A DNA stretch of 64,000 bases from Nemertoderma westbladi (GCA_032718475.1 JAUCBJ010008501.1:1-64000), one strand, 5' to 3'. Counted from the stretch's first letter, positions 44,668 through 55,980 are shown. A program made the numbers and translations. Notes: generated from the letters alone by a model not told the origin.

Positions 44668-45384
44668 TAGTTTTCGTTTCGGCACGAATGTTTTGAAGGG
44701 TTTAACGAAGCATCTCTGCCTTGCATCCTTAAATGATAGCTAAATGAGTACTGGACTTTATGCCTATGTCAGCATGTGAAGTTTCCCCGGTATTCCCCTT
44801 AAAGCTTCCCGGGGGGGGGGGGGGGTCAATATAACACCTCCCCCTCTGAAACAACGATACTAACTAAAAGACTAACTGAAACGAACTAAAAGGAATTCAA
44901 ATAAAATAAGCTAGAAATTTTAAACTTGTTTTTAGCGGCTGGTGCCAAATTTTGGTGCCGGCCCATGTGAAGAATACCAGGATTTACCTTTTCGGTCGAC
45001 TTTTATTGGAATTTTATATATGAAGATTTTAATTTGTTTTTTATTTATCTTTATTAAGTGTATTATAGAGAGCTTATTTATGGCTTATAACCTGTACATA
45101 CAGACATATACTAATTCGTTTATTGTTTTGGTTATATTCAGCCCTTCTGTAACCTGTGTTTTTGGTGAAAACCTGGTATTCTTCACATGGGGGTAACTGC
45201 AAAATAAAATATAACGGCAGAAAGTCTGGTATTCTTCGCCCATGTGAAGAATACCAGAATACCTTACTAGTACATAATAGTACTTAACTAATTATGTTTA
45301 TGCTAATTATTTATCAACCTATTATTGCCACATGGGTGGGTGGGTGGATGGGAATGTGGGAAGGTGCCCGCTGGTTGTTTATTG

Positions 45385-45600
45385 TTTTGGTTAGAAAAGT
45401 CAGCCGCGGTAACATTCTCCTTTCCCTCAATTGGTAGGTAACAAAATCGTTTATTGTTTTGGTTAGAAAACCCTGTCTCTGTAACCTGCTCCTTTCCCTC
45501 AATTGGTAGGTAACAACGTCGTTTATTGTTTTGGTTAGAAATTAAAGCCGCTGTAACATGCTCTTTTCCTTCAATTGGAAGGTAACAACAGCGTTTATTA
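45385..45600 (-). repeat. three tandem GGTTACA/AACAATAAAC cassettes in MULE-like copy 2
   Basis: Units of about 71 bp, read on the minus strand, each with CAATTGAGGGAAAGGAGCAG and AACCAAAACAATAAACGA. They correspond to the cassettes near 24870-25000 in copy 1. Confidence 0.8.
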
Positions 45601-46076
45601 ATTCCCACATTCCCATCCACCTTCCCATATTCAGATATTCCTTCATCGTCTGGGTATACTGTAAACACCACTGTATCAGCTGGCAATATGGGGCATGTTA
45701 AGTGTTTCTTCATATACATATACACACACACTAGGCCTACACAGTAGGCCTAGAGAGATTCCCCTTCCTGCCTTCCCTTTCTGCCTTTAGCGTAACAAAC
45801 CTTCATCCTATATCACATTTTTAATATATAATAACATGCCTTTGTGCATTTAGATGCATACCGGTATGCCTGTACTGCTACTTCATATGATGATACTGAT
45901 ACTTAACAGGGCAACATGAAACGTGATCCCCTATTCAGCTATTGGCTATTTACCTAACAGACAGTTAGGTAAATATTATATTTCTTTCTCCTGATTGGTT
46001 ATAGGATCAGATGCTGTCAGATCAGATCAGATCAGATCAGATAAGGACAGACGTTTTATTCTACCTCGATAATTAT

Positions 46077-47151
46077 GAGTTGATCATATAACAGTATAGC
46101 AACAGCAACAGCAACAGTATAGTATATAATGACGGTCAAAAGCTATGCCAGTTTGCAACTGTGAGGAAATCAACTGACCGGTAATCAGTAATTAGATTGA
46201 TTATATAATTGACACATATTGGTTTCAGCCCTACACTACTGTGTGGCCTCTGGTACCCAATGGATGCGTTCCTATCCTCCCAATCTACTTCCTTGCCAGC
46301 TATTGGCTTAACTATTAATTCTCGCCTCGCCACTCCCTGTTGGTGTTACCCCCTGCTGCTAGCCTCACTAGCTGGTTTGTCCCTCTGAGGTGGTTTGACC
46401 TCTCACCTCTCTCTGTGGCTTATGGCGTGTATCCCCCCCCCCCCCCCCCCCCAATTGGTTATGAGGCGAGATTATTATTGGTAATCTCGCATCGCCAACT
46501 ATATTGGTAAAATGCCACTGGTCCCATTTTCGGTGGGTAATGTAGGGAATTGAATCCGCTTACAAGCTGCAATGCAGCATGCCGATCCTAGTAGTCAACC
46601 GCCCTCTTAATCTGCACCACCCCAACCCAAAGGAGCACAGAGGATAAATGAAAGGCTGAGGATAAAGCAAGCTGGCTTATTAGTTACACTAGTACAGTAG
46701 TAGTGCCCTGTCTTTATGTCCTATATAGATGTAATTACCCATTGCCAAGTAGTAGGCAATAGCTAGCTACAGTATTATGCCAATAAGGAATGAGGGAGGT
46801 ATAGAGTGGGGAGGGCATTTTGATACTTAATAACGTTTAGATCAATTAAAAACATATTTCTTAAAGGATATCACTTGAACTAATTAAAAACTACTGTATA
46901 ATGGAATGGGGGTATGTGGATTTACAGCTGTATAACTTTTGCTAGACTACATGTGTACCAATAAGTTTGGATAGATTTTATCGATATTTGGCTGAATTTA
47001 TTAACGTTTAAAATTGAACACAACAGAACAACATACACACCTATTGAGTTAGTGGTACCTGTATGCTAAGCTCGCTTTCTTTCGTGGCTCGCCCCATATA
47101 CCCCTTCATCCCTTGACACGAACTCAGAATTGTGAATGTAAATTTCAGCCT
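46077..47151. other. no gene recognised
   Basis: Spacer with a (AGCAAC) microsatellite near 46100 and a poly(C) run at about 46432-46452. No supported gene. Confidence 0.4.
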
Positions 47152-47289
47152 CCTGTCCCTGCAAACATTTTACGTTAATTACGCTAATCTAACGTTAGAC
47201 TTTAGTCTGTTTTAGGTTAGAAAAATAAAGTTATAAAAATAACTTAGAACAAACGTTTTCTAACGTCTTATAATCGTTTAAAAACTACA

Positions 47290-47700
47290 TGTCTAATATC
47301 AACTAAACCCAAACGTTAAACTGACGTTCAATTTTAACATAGATTTTTAACGTTATTTTGAAACGTCTGACATTGGTTAAATTTAATCATGTACAAAAAT
47401 GACTAAACCCAAACGTTAAACAGACGTTGAATTTTAACATCAATTTTTAACGTTATTTTGAAACGTCTGACATTGGTTAAATTTAATCATGTACAAAAAT
47501 GACTAAACCCAAACGTTAAACAGACGTTGAATTTTAACATCAATTTTTAACGTTATTTTGAAACGTCAGACATTGGTTAAATTTAATCATGAACATAAAT
47601 CACTAAACCCAATATTAAACAAACGTTGAAATTTAACATCGATTTTTAATGTTAATTTAAAACGTCTGACATTGGTTAAATAGAAACATTCTTGTATTAG
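47290..47700 (+). repeat. 100-bp tandem repeat, four copies
   Basis: ACTAAACCCAAACGTTAAAC starts at 47302, 47402, 47502 and (with a small deletion) 47602. Each unit also has AACGTTATTTTGAAACGTC and CATTGGTTAAATTTAATC. Confidence 0.9.
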
Positions 47701-47824
47701 AAAATTGTAATGTAATTTAATCACGTTAATATTTATTGCAACAGGTCCACTGGAATATAGTGTTGTAATTATTCAGTGTCATGCAACTATCACTCAAGTT
47801 GTACCTTGTGGTCTATCTTTTGTT

Positions 47825-48262
47825 CCTGGGGGGGGGGGGGGGGGGGGTGTGGTCTTACTTTTTTTACCTGGGGGGGGGGGTGTCTTACTTTTGTACAAGG
47901 GGGTCTTACTTTTGATTCAGGGTGTCTTACTTTTGTACCAGGGGGGTCTTACTTTTGTACTTGGCGGGGTCTTACTTTTGTACCTGGATGGGTCATACCT
48001 TTGAACCTGGGAGGTCTTACTTTTGTACCTGGGGTGGGTCTTACGTTTGTACCTGGGGGTCTTACGTTTGTACCAGGGGTTCTTACTTTTGTACCTTGGG
48101 GGGGGGGGGTCTTACGTTTGTACCTGGGGGTCTTCCTTTTGTACCTGGGGTGGGGCTCACGTTTGTACCTGGGGGCCTTACGTTTGTACCAGGGGGTCTT
48201 ACTTTTGTACCAGGGGGATTTACTTTTGTACCAGGGCGGGAAGGGGGGGTCTTACATTTGTA
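47825..48262. repeat. G-rich minisatellite (about 22-27 bp unit)
   Basis: About 18 variable units of GGGGTCTTACTTTTGTACCT with G runs of 3 to 17. The plus strand has several G runs in close spacing, so it can form G-quadruplexes. The overlapping ORFs (47776-48294, 47922-48263, 48023-48391) are by-products. Confidence 0.85.
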
Positions 48263-50039
48263 GGGTCTTGGGTCTTTATTTTGTACTCCCATAATATAAC
48301 TACCGTAACTGCAATATTAATTAGTTTACATGTTCTTCAATATATTATTGTGATGTGCAATATTATTGAATTTATAACGATGCAATATTGAATATTTCTT
48401 TCAATTTTGGTATTATTTTTTTATACTGTAGTTTTGTTTATTTCTCATATTTTTGTTTATTGAAGTTTATTTAGCCAATAAATAGTACAGTACGTTATGC
48501 CGATTTATATTACTGATATACTGTAAATTTAGCATTGAATTATTTTTTATTCCGGGAAAAAACGTTAAATGATTGGTGAGGTTTGATATACAGTGTACAG
48601 TATAGTTAATACAAACAATAAATTGGTTTCATTCTACCCCAAGTCTAACGTTAAATGACGTCAGACTCTAAATAGTTATTAATTTCCTATAATTAAATTT
48701 TAAATTATCAATTAAATTGTTTGATAACTAATAAATTTAAATAATTTAATCAAATGATTTATCTAACGTAGAGGTCAAATAGGTATGTGATAGTATTTTA
48801 TATAAATCTAAACAAATTTCTTAGCAATTGATCAAAAGTCATCATATTTCTTCTCAGAAATAATCCGATATTTATTTTGCCTAAATGCATTGAAGGTTCC
48901 ACTCCTAAGGTGTAGGTGTAGGGGCGTAGGCGTAGGCTGTGTAGGTTAGGGTTAGGTCCCCCTCAGTCCCTTGCAGGTCCACCAAGTAACTGCCGCTGTG
49001 GTCCATGAAGTAAATCTCAAATGTGAACTTTTTTATTCTTTTGAATCAAAAATAACGTATTAGTGACGTATTTTTTTAACGTATTATTGACGTATTTTTT
49101 TAACGTATTTATTTAACGCAGTAACCCCGGCCAATAATACGTTAATTTAACGTAATGGTACGTTCATAAATAACGTTCATAATATACGGCTGTTAACGTT
49201 ATTTTCAGACATGAGTTAATTAGTATGATTTGAGTAAAATTTAAGTATATTTTTAACGTAGTAACCCCGGCCAATAATACGTTAATTTAACGTAAGGGCA
49301 CGTTAAAAAATAACGTTGGAATGGTAGAATATTAACGTAAATTAACGTCAAAATGTTTGCAGGGGTCAGCCTTCAGTGTTACACGGTTGCTACTGTGCTA
49401 TGTTATGTGCTAGGCCTTTGGTGTAGTACGGTAGTAGGCCTTGGGCTACGGAAGCCCATTACAGCCACCTTCGCGGACCTCTTGACAAACTGGGGAAACC
49501 AGCAAAAGTGCGCCGTTGTCTGGTTGTCAAATATTCTGTCAACGGTGCGCATTCTGCCAACGGCGCGCGTTCTGCCAACGGCGCGCGTCCTACCAATCAG
49601 CCAATGCTGCAATGGCGCGCGTTTTGCCAACGGCGAGCCCGAGCCCTGTTGTCAGATTGTAAAATATTTTGTCAACGGCGCGCACTCTGACAACCAACAG
49701 ACCAGGTTGGAATTCATGCATGAGCGCGCAGGTACGCTTTGTTGTTTTGAAATCACCGCGCACCTGAAATTGGCTCGTCGCGCACCTCATCATAATCCAA
49801 ACAAAATCGCGCAGCTCATGCCGTGCATATCTCAAAAAATCGCACAGTTCATAAGAACAATTTTACATTCCTATTTTACAAGTTTGAACGTGTTAAGCTT
49901 ATCTTTACGTCTGTCTGTCTGTACATTGAATCTAGGCTTACATAATAAATGTAATTTTTGCAACATCAAAATTGTTAATATTAAAAAATATTTTTTTAAT
50001 CCACTACTATGGCCCCTATTGAAAAGTTTTATTTTCTGC

Positions 50040-50290
50040 GCCGAACGCGGCGCCGGGTGCCAAAAATCCTGCGCCGGCTCTGAGCAAAACCACACCGCGT
50101 GCAAAAAATCCTGCGCCGGCTCTGTGCAAAACCACGCCGAGTGCAAAAAATCCTGCGCCGGCTCTGTGCAAACCCACGCCCATGCCAGGTGCAAAAATCA
50201 TGTGCCGGCTCTGTGCAAACCCACGCCCATGCCAGGTGCAAAAATCCTGCGCCGGCTCTGTGCAATGCAAAATGCTGCACTAGGTGAAAA
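50040..50290. repeat. 42-47-bp GC-rich tandem repeat
   Basis: TGCGCCGGCTCTGTGCAAA recurs five times, at spacings of 42, 42, 47 and 47 bp, inside the left end of the inner hAT-like element. It contains the same CTGCGCCGG word as the right end (52650-52920). ORFs on both strands here are by-products. Confidence 0.8.
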
Positions 50291-51469
50291 ATCTTCCACC
50301 GGCTCTTCAAAGCCGCACCGGGCTGACTGGTATAAAACATAAAATCTGCCTGTTATACTGTACAGTACCTGTAGTTTATTCGGTTATCTATAATACTGCA
50401 GCTGCACTAATCCGAGTTGTTACTTAAACGAACGAAAGTTGTGGTTGGGTGAAACGAAAATAAGGATACAGAGACGGAAAACCTTAATAAAGACAAATGC
50501 AACAAGTACAGTAGGTACGTTGTTTTATTCCAAAAGTGTAACATTACGAAACAACTACTTAAGAAACACTGCATGTAAATTTTTGTTGTCAAGTAAAGTG
50601 TACATTTTTTGAAATTACTCAAATGTTACAATATGAATTATAGAAAGAATATTAAAGACTACTTCAGTAGGCCTAGTCCTTGTATTTATGTACTACGTTC
50701 TACTTTACTACAGTACTACGTACTGTGGTCCGGTATACGTCTATGCTACAGATACGGTATGTCTGAATGAATAATGACTAGCTGTATGTTATGTTATGTT
50801 ATTACAGGATTAATATCGCCAGAATAACAATATAATATAAATTTTTGCACATGTACGTACGTACACGTACAGTACAGTAGATTAAAATAAAATGAACACA
50901 TATCTGGCAAAGTACGCTAATAAGCGTATGTACTATTGTAATAAAAATACGGATAATGGTATTCAGGTAAAATTAGTAAAATATTTAAAATTATAGTTTA
51001 TTTACAGTACTTCCAGTACAGTTGGTGAATATTAATTATTAAAAAAATGAAATTACACTAAAATTAAATTAAAAACCGGCAAAGCATACTTACAGTAGGT
51101 TCAAGGGCTTCAACAACATACAGTACTAAAGGCAAACATATTAATAAGGACACGTTTACAATACTCTATAGGATACAACACAACAATACGTAATTATACG
51201 GAACATAAATTTGGTACCGTAGGTATGTCGCATAAGTAAAATATTACAGCTGAAATAAAACGTGCAAAGTAAAGTAACTACAAAAGATAGGAAAACAATT
51301 AAACATAAAAAAAACACTATTTTAAAATTTAACACAAAACAATATTTTTTGGGATTGAAAAAATGAAAATAATAGGTACTGTAGCTTGATTTTAATAAAG
51401 ATATCGTTCTATCCGAAAGATATCGCTTTCGCTACTGCCACTTGGCGCACAGGAGTATCAATATATATT

Positions 51470-52210
51470 CATTTTAAGGGACATTTCGCAGTCTAGTCTT
51501 TTTTTGAATATGCTCAATCATGGAGTACCAAGGGTATTACGTGCATTAACAACACTTTCCGGCAATGGTAAAGGATTCCAAATGTTTACAACGCTGTCTC
51601 CAAAAAGTTGTTGCGTGTTAGCATTGGTGGAGTTAGGAACGAAACTGGAAGAAATTACTTCGCTCAATTTTGTCAATCCCGTTGATAAACTTGTATGTTG
51701 TTATAAGGTCGGCTAGTACACGGCGATATATTAATGTCGGTAGTTTGATTACAAGTAGTCGGTTTTCATATGACAACTCAGCCAGCGATAGTACAACTGT
51801 ACAAGGCGAGTGACCACATGGTGTTGTACTTGTTCAAGACGTTCAATATATATCATGTCGGAGGAATGGCGAACAAACAACTGTGTCGTATTCAAGGAGA
51901 GGCCGCACAAGGGATTTGTACAACTGGGTCAGAGAGTAAACATCGGAGCTTCCAAATATGTAAAAGTTCTTCGTATTAAATGTACGACTCGCATGGCGCG
52001 GGCTGCAGTCTTTGTGCAGTGAGCTGTGATGCTGTGAAGGACAAGTCTGGTGTAAATGTAATTCCAAAATCACGTTCCTCGGTTGCCGATAAAAGTGTCC
52101 GTCCATTCATTGTGTAAAAAGTTGCTTGGGGATTTCTAGAACCTAGATTCATGCATGACCTTGCACTTGGAGTCATTGAACTGCAATTTCCAATGGTTAC
52201 ACTACACATG
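51470..52210 (-). pseudogene. CR1/L2-like LINE, RT C-terminal fragment
   Basis: On the minus strand broken frames give YTMNGRTLLSATEERDFGIT, then LYKSLVRPLLEYDTVVCSPF, then VVNIWNPLPLPESVVNARNT and FKKRLD, the successive thumb and C-terminal motifs of CR1/L2-like reverse transcriptases. At least two frameshifts separate them. Catalytic boxes and the endonuclease are missing. It lies inside the inner hAT-like element. Confidence 0.8.
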
Positions 52211-54245
52211 TGTGTCGGTAATAAATTGTTTCATTATCAATAGTGCCATATAGTATAAGTCGTTTTGTTTTATTCACTGTTCAACTTAATTCTGTCTGCC
52301 TGTTTATTATATGTCCCCTATGTGCAGATTTATTTATATGCTTCTATGACAGCGGTGTCTCTATCCAAATAATATAATATAATATAAATATAGCTTATAC
52401 AATACAGCAATATTATGTAAATAAATAAACTGACTATGACCAATAGCAATAATGTGAACTGTGATAGCCTACCTGCCTACTGCATAACAGCATAAGGTTA
52501 AATACGTAAATAAATGACCAGTTGCAGTCAGCCAGTGCTGCAGTGTGAGTTTCCTTTCTGCCTCCTGCATGGCCAGTTGTTATTGTGTTGCTGTGCTGTT
52601 GGTCTGGTCTGATGTTGGTCTGGTGCTAGGTTCGGCTGATTTCTGATTTTCTGCGCCAGGCAAATATGTACGCCGGGTGTGCTGGGTTGATTCCTGCTCC
52701 AGCGCCGGGCAGCCGGGTCAATTTCTGCAGCGTCGACCCCGGGAATATTTCGACGCCTGCTTCGCCGAGCACAGCATCTCTACCATTGGCAGTGCTCCGC
52801 CGGCTACGCCTGCGTAGCACATCTCTGCGCCGACCCTTCCGGCTCATTGCCCGGCGTAGCACATTTCTGCGCCAGGTCCCGGCTGCCCGGCGCAAGTTCT
52901 AGTGCTGCGCCGAACTGCCGAACGTGCTCGGCGTACATGTAAAACTTTTCAATAGGGACTATGGCGGCCCATCGGGCTCACTGCTTTTATAACAGAAAAT
53001 ATTATTTTAGATTACAAACAAAACATGCAATTTCAAAAAAACGAGTAGGCCTATTGAAATAGGTACCAGTCTGCCAGTAGGCCTAATACTTTGTATAGGC
53101 CTACCTAACAACAGAACAATTAGGCTTAAACATACAGTTGGCTTATAATTAAGTCATACTTATAATAGAATTAATACATTGTTACTTTGTGACTTTACCT
53201 GTTTACTAACGTAACATCGGCATAGCATAGACCTAATAACAATACAACAATAGAGTAGGCCTACTGTAATTAAAATAAATAGACAAATTCAGCTCTGGTT
53301 GCCGGTATTACAGTATTATGGTGAAGTGATTTGACTGTTTGAAGAATTGTAAATGAGAAACTAATGCGAGCGAAGCGAGCGAAATTTTTTTTGTGTATTT
53401 TCGTGATTTCAATTAATTTGTGGTGCGCATCAGAGGCAGAGCTGCGCGCTGAGGCGCAACGCGCACCTGTCTCACCCGAACGCGCACCTGTCTCACCCAA
53501 ACGCGCAACGCGCATCTGGCACTGGTTTGCGGTCATTCGCGCAGGTACGCGTCTGAGTTTTGCAGCATGAATTCCAACCTGGCCAACAGACCAAGCGACC
53601 TGCTGACATCGAAATGCCTATTCAACACGCAGTATTGGTACTGTGTTTACTTTCTGTACTTGTCTGCTTGTCAGCCTGACAGTTGTTAGGGGTATACCTG
53701 TATACTGTGGTAAACCAATCACCGATCAAGATCACCTGATAACCTACTGTCAACCTGAGAAACGTGTGGCTAAGTCACACGAATAGTTCCCAAAAGGCAC
53801 TTCGGCATTTTGGCATTTTTTCCAGGTACCGGTACCTAAATAATTGCAACCAGCGTAAATGCCAGAGTGCTTTTGGGGAACTGTAGTATAAATCCTTTAA
53901 TGAATGGGAGAATCTTTTAGGCTCGTTAACCCAAGGAATGCCTGTTCACCACCATGGGCAGATGGGTGATCTTCCACAGTAAACCCTTCCACTCCCGGGT
54001 TTATCCTTAAAAGGATAAATCCTTTAAGAGTTCCCTAAAGGCACTTTGGCATTCTGGCATTTAATTGTAAATCATTATTAGTGATTGTATTAGCGCGCGC
54101 CATTGACAGAATATTTGACAATTGGTGACAGGATTAGGCCTAGCGCTTAGGCCTATATCAGTAGCCTATATCTGTTTAAACATTATCTTATTATTTGCTC
54201 CTCGAACCGGGACAATCTGAATGACAACAATCAGACAGTCAGACA

Positions 54246-55212
54246 ATGGAACGGTTTACTTGTGAGTCGGACAACGCATTGGTAATTACCAAATCTATTT
54301 TCGCGAACATCTGTTCAGGAAATGACACGTTTGTGCGGACGTTTCTTGAAGAATACTTGGAAGTAAACTCGTATTTTCTGGATGATTATGTTGTTAAGAA
54401 TTGTACGGCTGGTCGCATTACTGAGTGGCTGCAGAGTTCACTCTCCTGTCCCTCTAACAGTCTAACAAACAACGCCGCCATCACCTCGGCTTTTCCCCAA
54501 TACATAACTCAATCACCGACCACAGTCCCGACTACCGGTTACCGCGAGACCAGTCTGCCACTGCGGCAAAGCCCGTTGAGGACATCGGCGACCATAAATG
54601 GCGGTACTAGGTTCCGCCACAATTACAATCCTGCGACCGGAATGGGTTCTTTCCACCCGAAATCTCGAAACTCTAATCAACGCAACCCACCTACCGAACC
54701 CTCATCTATGCACCCTGTGGTGAGGTTACCATATCTCAAGCTCAACCAGGCAGACGACCTCCCGGGAGAACAAAGACAAATGAACCCCAAACCTAAACCC
54801 ATCGAATCTGAATCAACTACTACAGCCAGTTCAACTTTATTATCTTATAATAACAACATATCGTATACACCTGCAGTAACCACAACCGACTCAAACCATT
54901 ATTATACACAACCTCTAACAGACCCGTCAGATGCTCCGGAAATCATATTCATTAAGACGGAAGACGAACTGGAATATAAACCCGTAGTAGGTGAGGTTGG
55001 AGATGGCTTGAATGAGTTGTACTTCGATATAAATAGACCACATGGAATCCATACAGACACATCGACCCCCCACGCCCACACCACCCAGGGTCTCTCCCCA
55101 CTCACCAACTACTTAACCCCCATCTCTACTCAGCCTCTAGGCGACTTCGATTTAGACCTTCCCAACACCTACAATCTCCCATTAAGACCCAAATCAACAG
55201 TTTCCGGTATCG
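54246..55212 (+). CDS. first coding exon of an unrecognised gene
   Basis: The frame from ATG 54246 gives 322 complete codons up to the donor TCG|GTGAGT at 55212/55213 (phase 1); it would stop at 55245 if unspliced. Residues 29-63 (with EEYLEVNSYFLDDYVVKN and RITEWLQ) resemble the short N-terminal helical motif of GAF-domain phosphodiesterases such as PDE10 and PDE11, judged from memory. The rest is Ser/Thr/Pro/Asn-rich and probably disordered, with a sumoylation-like IKTED at 236-240, more typical of transcription factors. No downstream exon is visible; the following sequence is a LINE fragment and a satellite array. The donor (GGTGAGTTACTA) and phase equal those of exon 1 of the KLF-like gene. 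Identity unresolved. Confidence 0.5.
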
Positions 55213-55762
55213 GTGAGTTACTATATGTTAGATTAAACAACATTTAGTCCGTATTGCCTGCAAAGGAAAACTTACGTACAAATGAAACACCATAGTGGAT
55301 GACAAAACTAAAGCTAAAATATTTGCTGAGGACCTGAGGTGCTTGGTGAAAATTGTAACAATGACAATAGCAATACGGTCGTTTTTTTGCGATGAATGTA
55401 CTTCCTTGTCTACTGCAGATTTTTCACCTGTTAGGGTTCTTAATGTTTTAAACAAAATTCCTGCCAAGAAAAGTAGGACACCCGACAACTTGCCGAGTAT
55501 TATATGTGTGAGTGGGTGGGTGTGTGTGTGAGTATGTATATGGGGCGAGCCATAGAGTAAGTATATATGTTTATATTCATATGAGTGTGTGTTGGGGTGT
55601 CAGTACATAGCCATGTAGTAAGTAAATATTATGATTGTATTACGTGCTAAAGTATAGCTAATTGAGATAGTGTAGGAGTGTCAGAGCAGAACAGTGCATG
55701 GTAGCGGTCGATACACGTGTATGTGGTGAGAAGCTTAGTGTGGACTGTAATATTACCCCCAA
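55213..55762. other. probable intron sequence; no gene recognised
   Basis: Follows the splice donor. It contains GT-rich microsatellite-like sequence (about 55510-55600). No exon is supported. Confidence 0.35.
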
Positions 55763-55980
55763 CTATTCATATTTGTTTTCAATTTTGACGTTGTTCCCCA
55801 TGTAAGTAAATCTGTCGGTATGTCCTAGTCGCCCCCTTTTCTGAATTTGACCACTTTCGTTTTCTTTAAATTGACTACCATCCGGTTGGTTTCGCACCAT
55901 ATGTACAACGTTAAAACCGTGTTGTGGCCGAGTTTGCATATAAGACATGGTCATCTGCGTAAAATATTATTTTGAGATCT
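55763..55980 (-). pseudogene. LINE reverse-transcriptase fragment with YADD box
   Basis: On the minus strand the first codons next to the array read DLKIIFYADDHVLYANSATT, the RT catalytic box, followed after small shifts by KRKWSNSEKG/FRKGG-like and FTYMGN-type segments leading to the thumb. It directly abuts the 106-bp satellite array, which carries an upstream part of a LINE on the same strand. Confidence 0.7.

Larger units (their letters stand above)
44511..46067 (-). mobile_element. MULE-like element copy 2, 9-bp target duplication
   Basis: An inverted copy of 24212-25757, 1557 bp. The direct repeat GATAATTAT flanks it perfectly (44502-44510 and 46068-46076). The ends are TAGGATGGCTAAAACGTCTG and GAGGTAGAATAAAACGTCTG (inverted). 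Compared with copy 1 it has one more GATCT repeat unit at the end and small differences across cassettes. It sits about 200 bp upstream of the BEL/Pao Gag start, so it may interrupt that element's leader or LTR. Confidence 0.85.
47152..49365. mobile_element. TIR element with CCCTGCAAACATTTT ends
   Basis: The left end CCCTGCAAACATTTTACG (47157) is inverted at the right as AAAATGTTTGCAGGG (ending 49364). The direct repeat TCAGCCT on both sides (47145-47151 and 49366-49372) may be the target duplication. The interior is full of AACGTTA-type words, two copies of GTAACCCCGGCCAATAATAC (49121 and 49261), a 100-bp tandem repeat and a G-rich minisatellite. No coding capacity was found. Confidence 0.6.
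50014..52957. mobile_element. inner hAT-like element with 8-bp target duplication
   Basis: The ends are CCCTATTGAAAAGTTTTA and its exact inverse; the direct repeat ACTATGGC flanks it (50006-50013 and 52958-52965). Subterminal GC-rich stretches with CTGCGCCGG words lie at both ends. It is 2.94 kb and holds a LINE fragment on the minus strand but no transposase. Confidence 0.85.
49702..53582. mobile_element. middle hAT-like element with 8-bp target duplication
   Basis: The ends are CCAGGTTGGAATTCATGC and its exact inverse. The direct repeat CCAACAGA flanks it (49694-49701 and 53583-53590), a hAT-type signature. Without the inner insertion it is about 0.93 kb and has no transposase. A second, incomplete family member lies at 13655-15732. 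Confidence 0.85.
49524..54121. mobile_element. outermost TIR element of a three-level nest
   Basis: TTGTCAAATATTCTGTCAA at 49524-49542 is inverted at 54103-54121, in both cases next to a GCGCGC-rich stretch. Near the left end a related word (TGTAAAATATTTTGTCAACG) is repeated at 49659. No exact target duplication was found. It encloses two further insertions; without them it would be about 0.7 kb. Confidence 0.6.

Noticed and set aside
35224-46500. LTR pair for the BEL/Pao element
   Set aside because: I looked for sequence beyond the polypurine tract (35230-36223) repeated upstream of the Gag start (44295-46500) and saw no match by eye; a self-alignment would decide.
47776-48391. Three plus-strand ORFs rich in Gly, Leu and Tyr
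   Set aside because: Product of the G-rich minisatellite; no conserved domain.
49353-50342. 329-residue plus-strand ORF ending in Cys/Ala/Gly repeats
   Set aside because: It runs across the borders of three nested transposons and a GC-rich tandem repeat, so it cannot be an ancestral gene.
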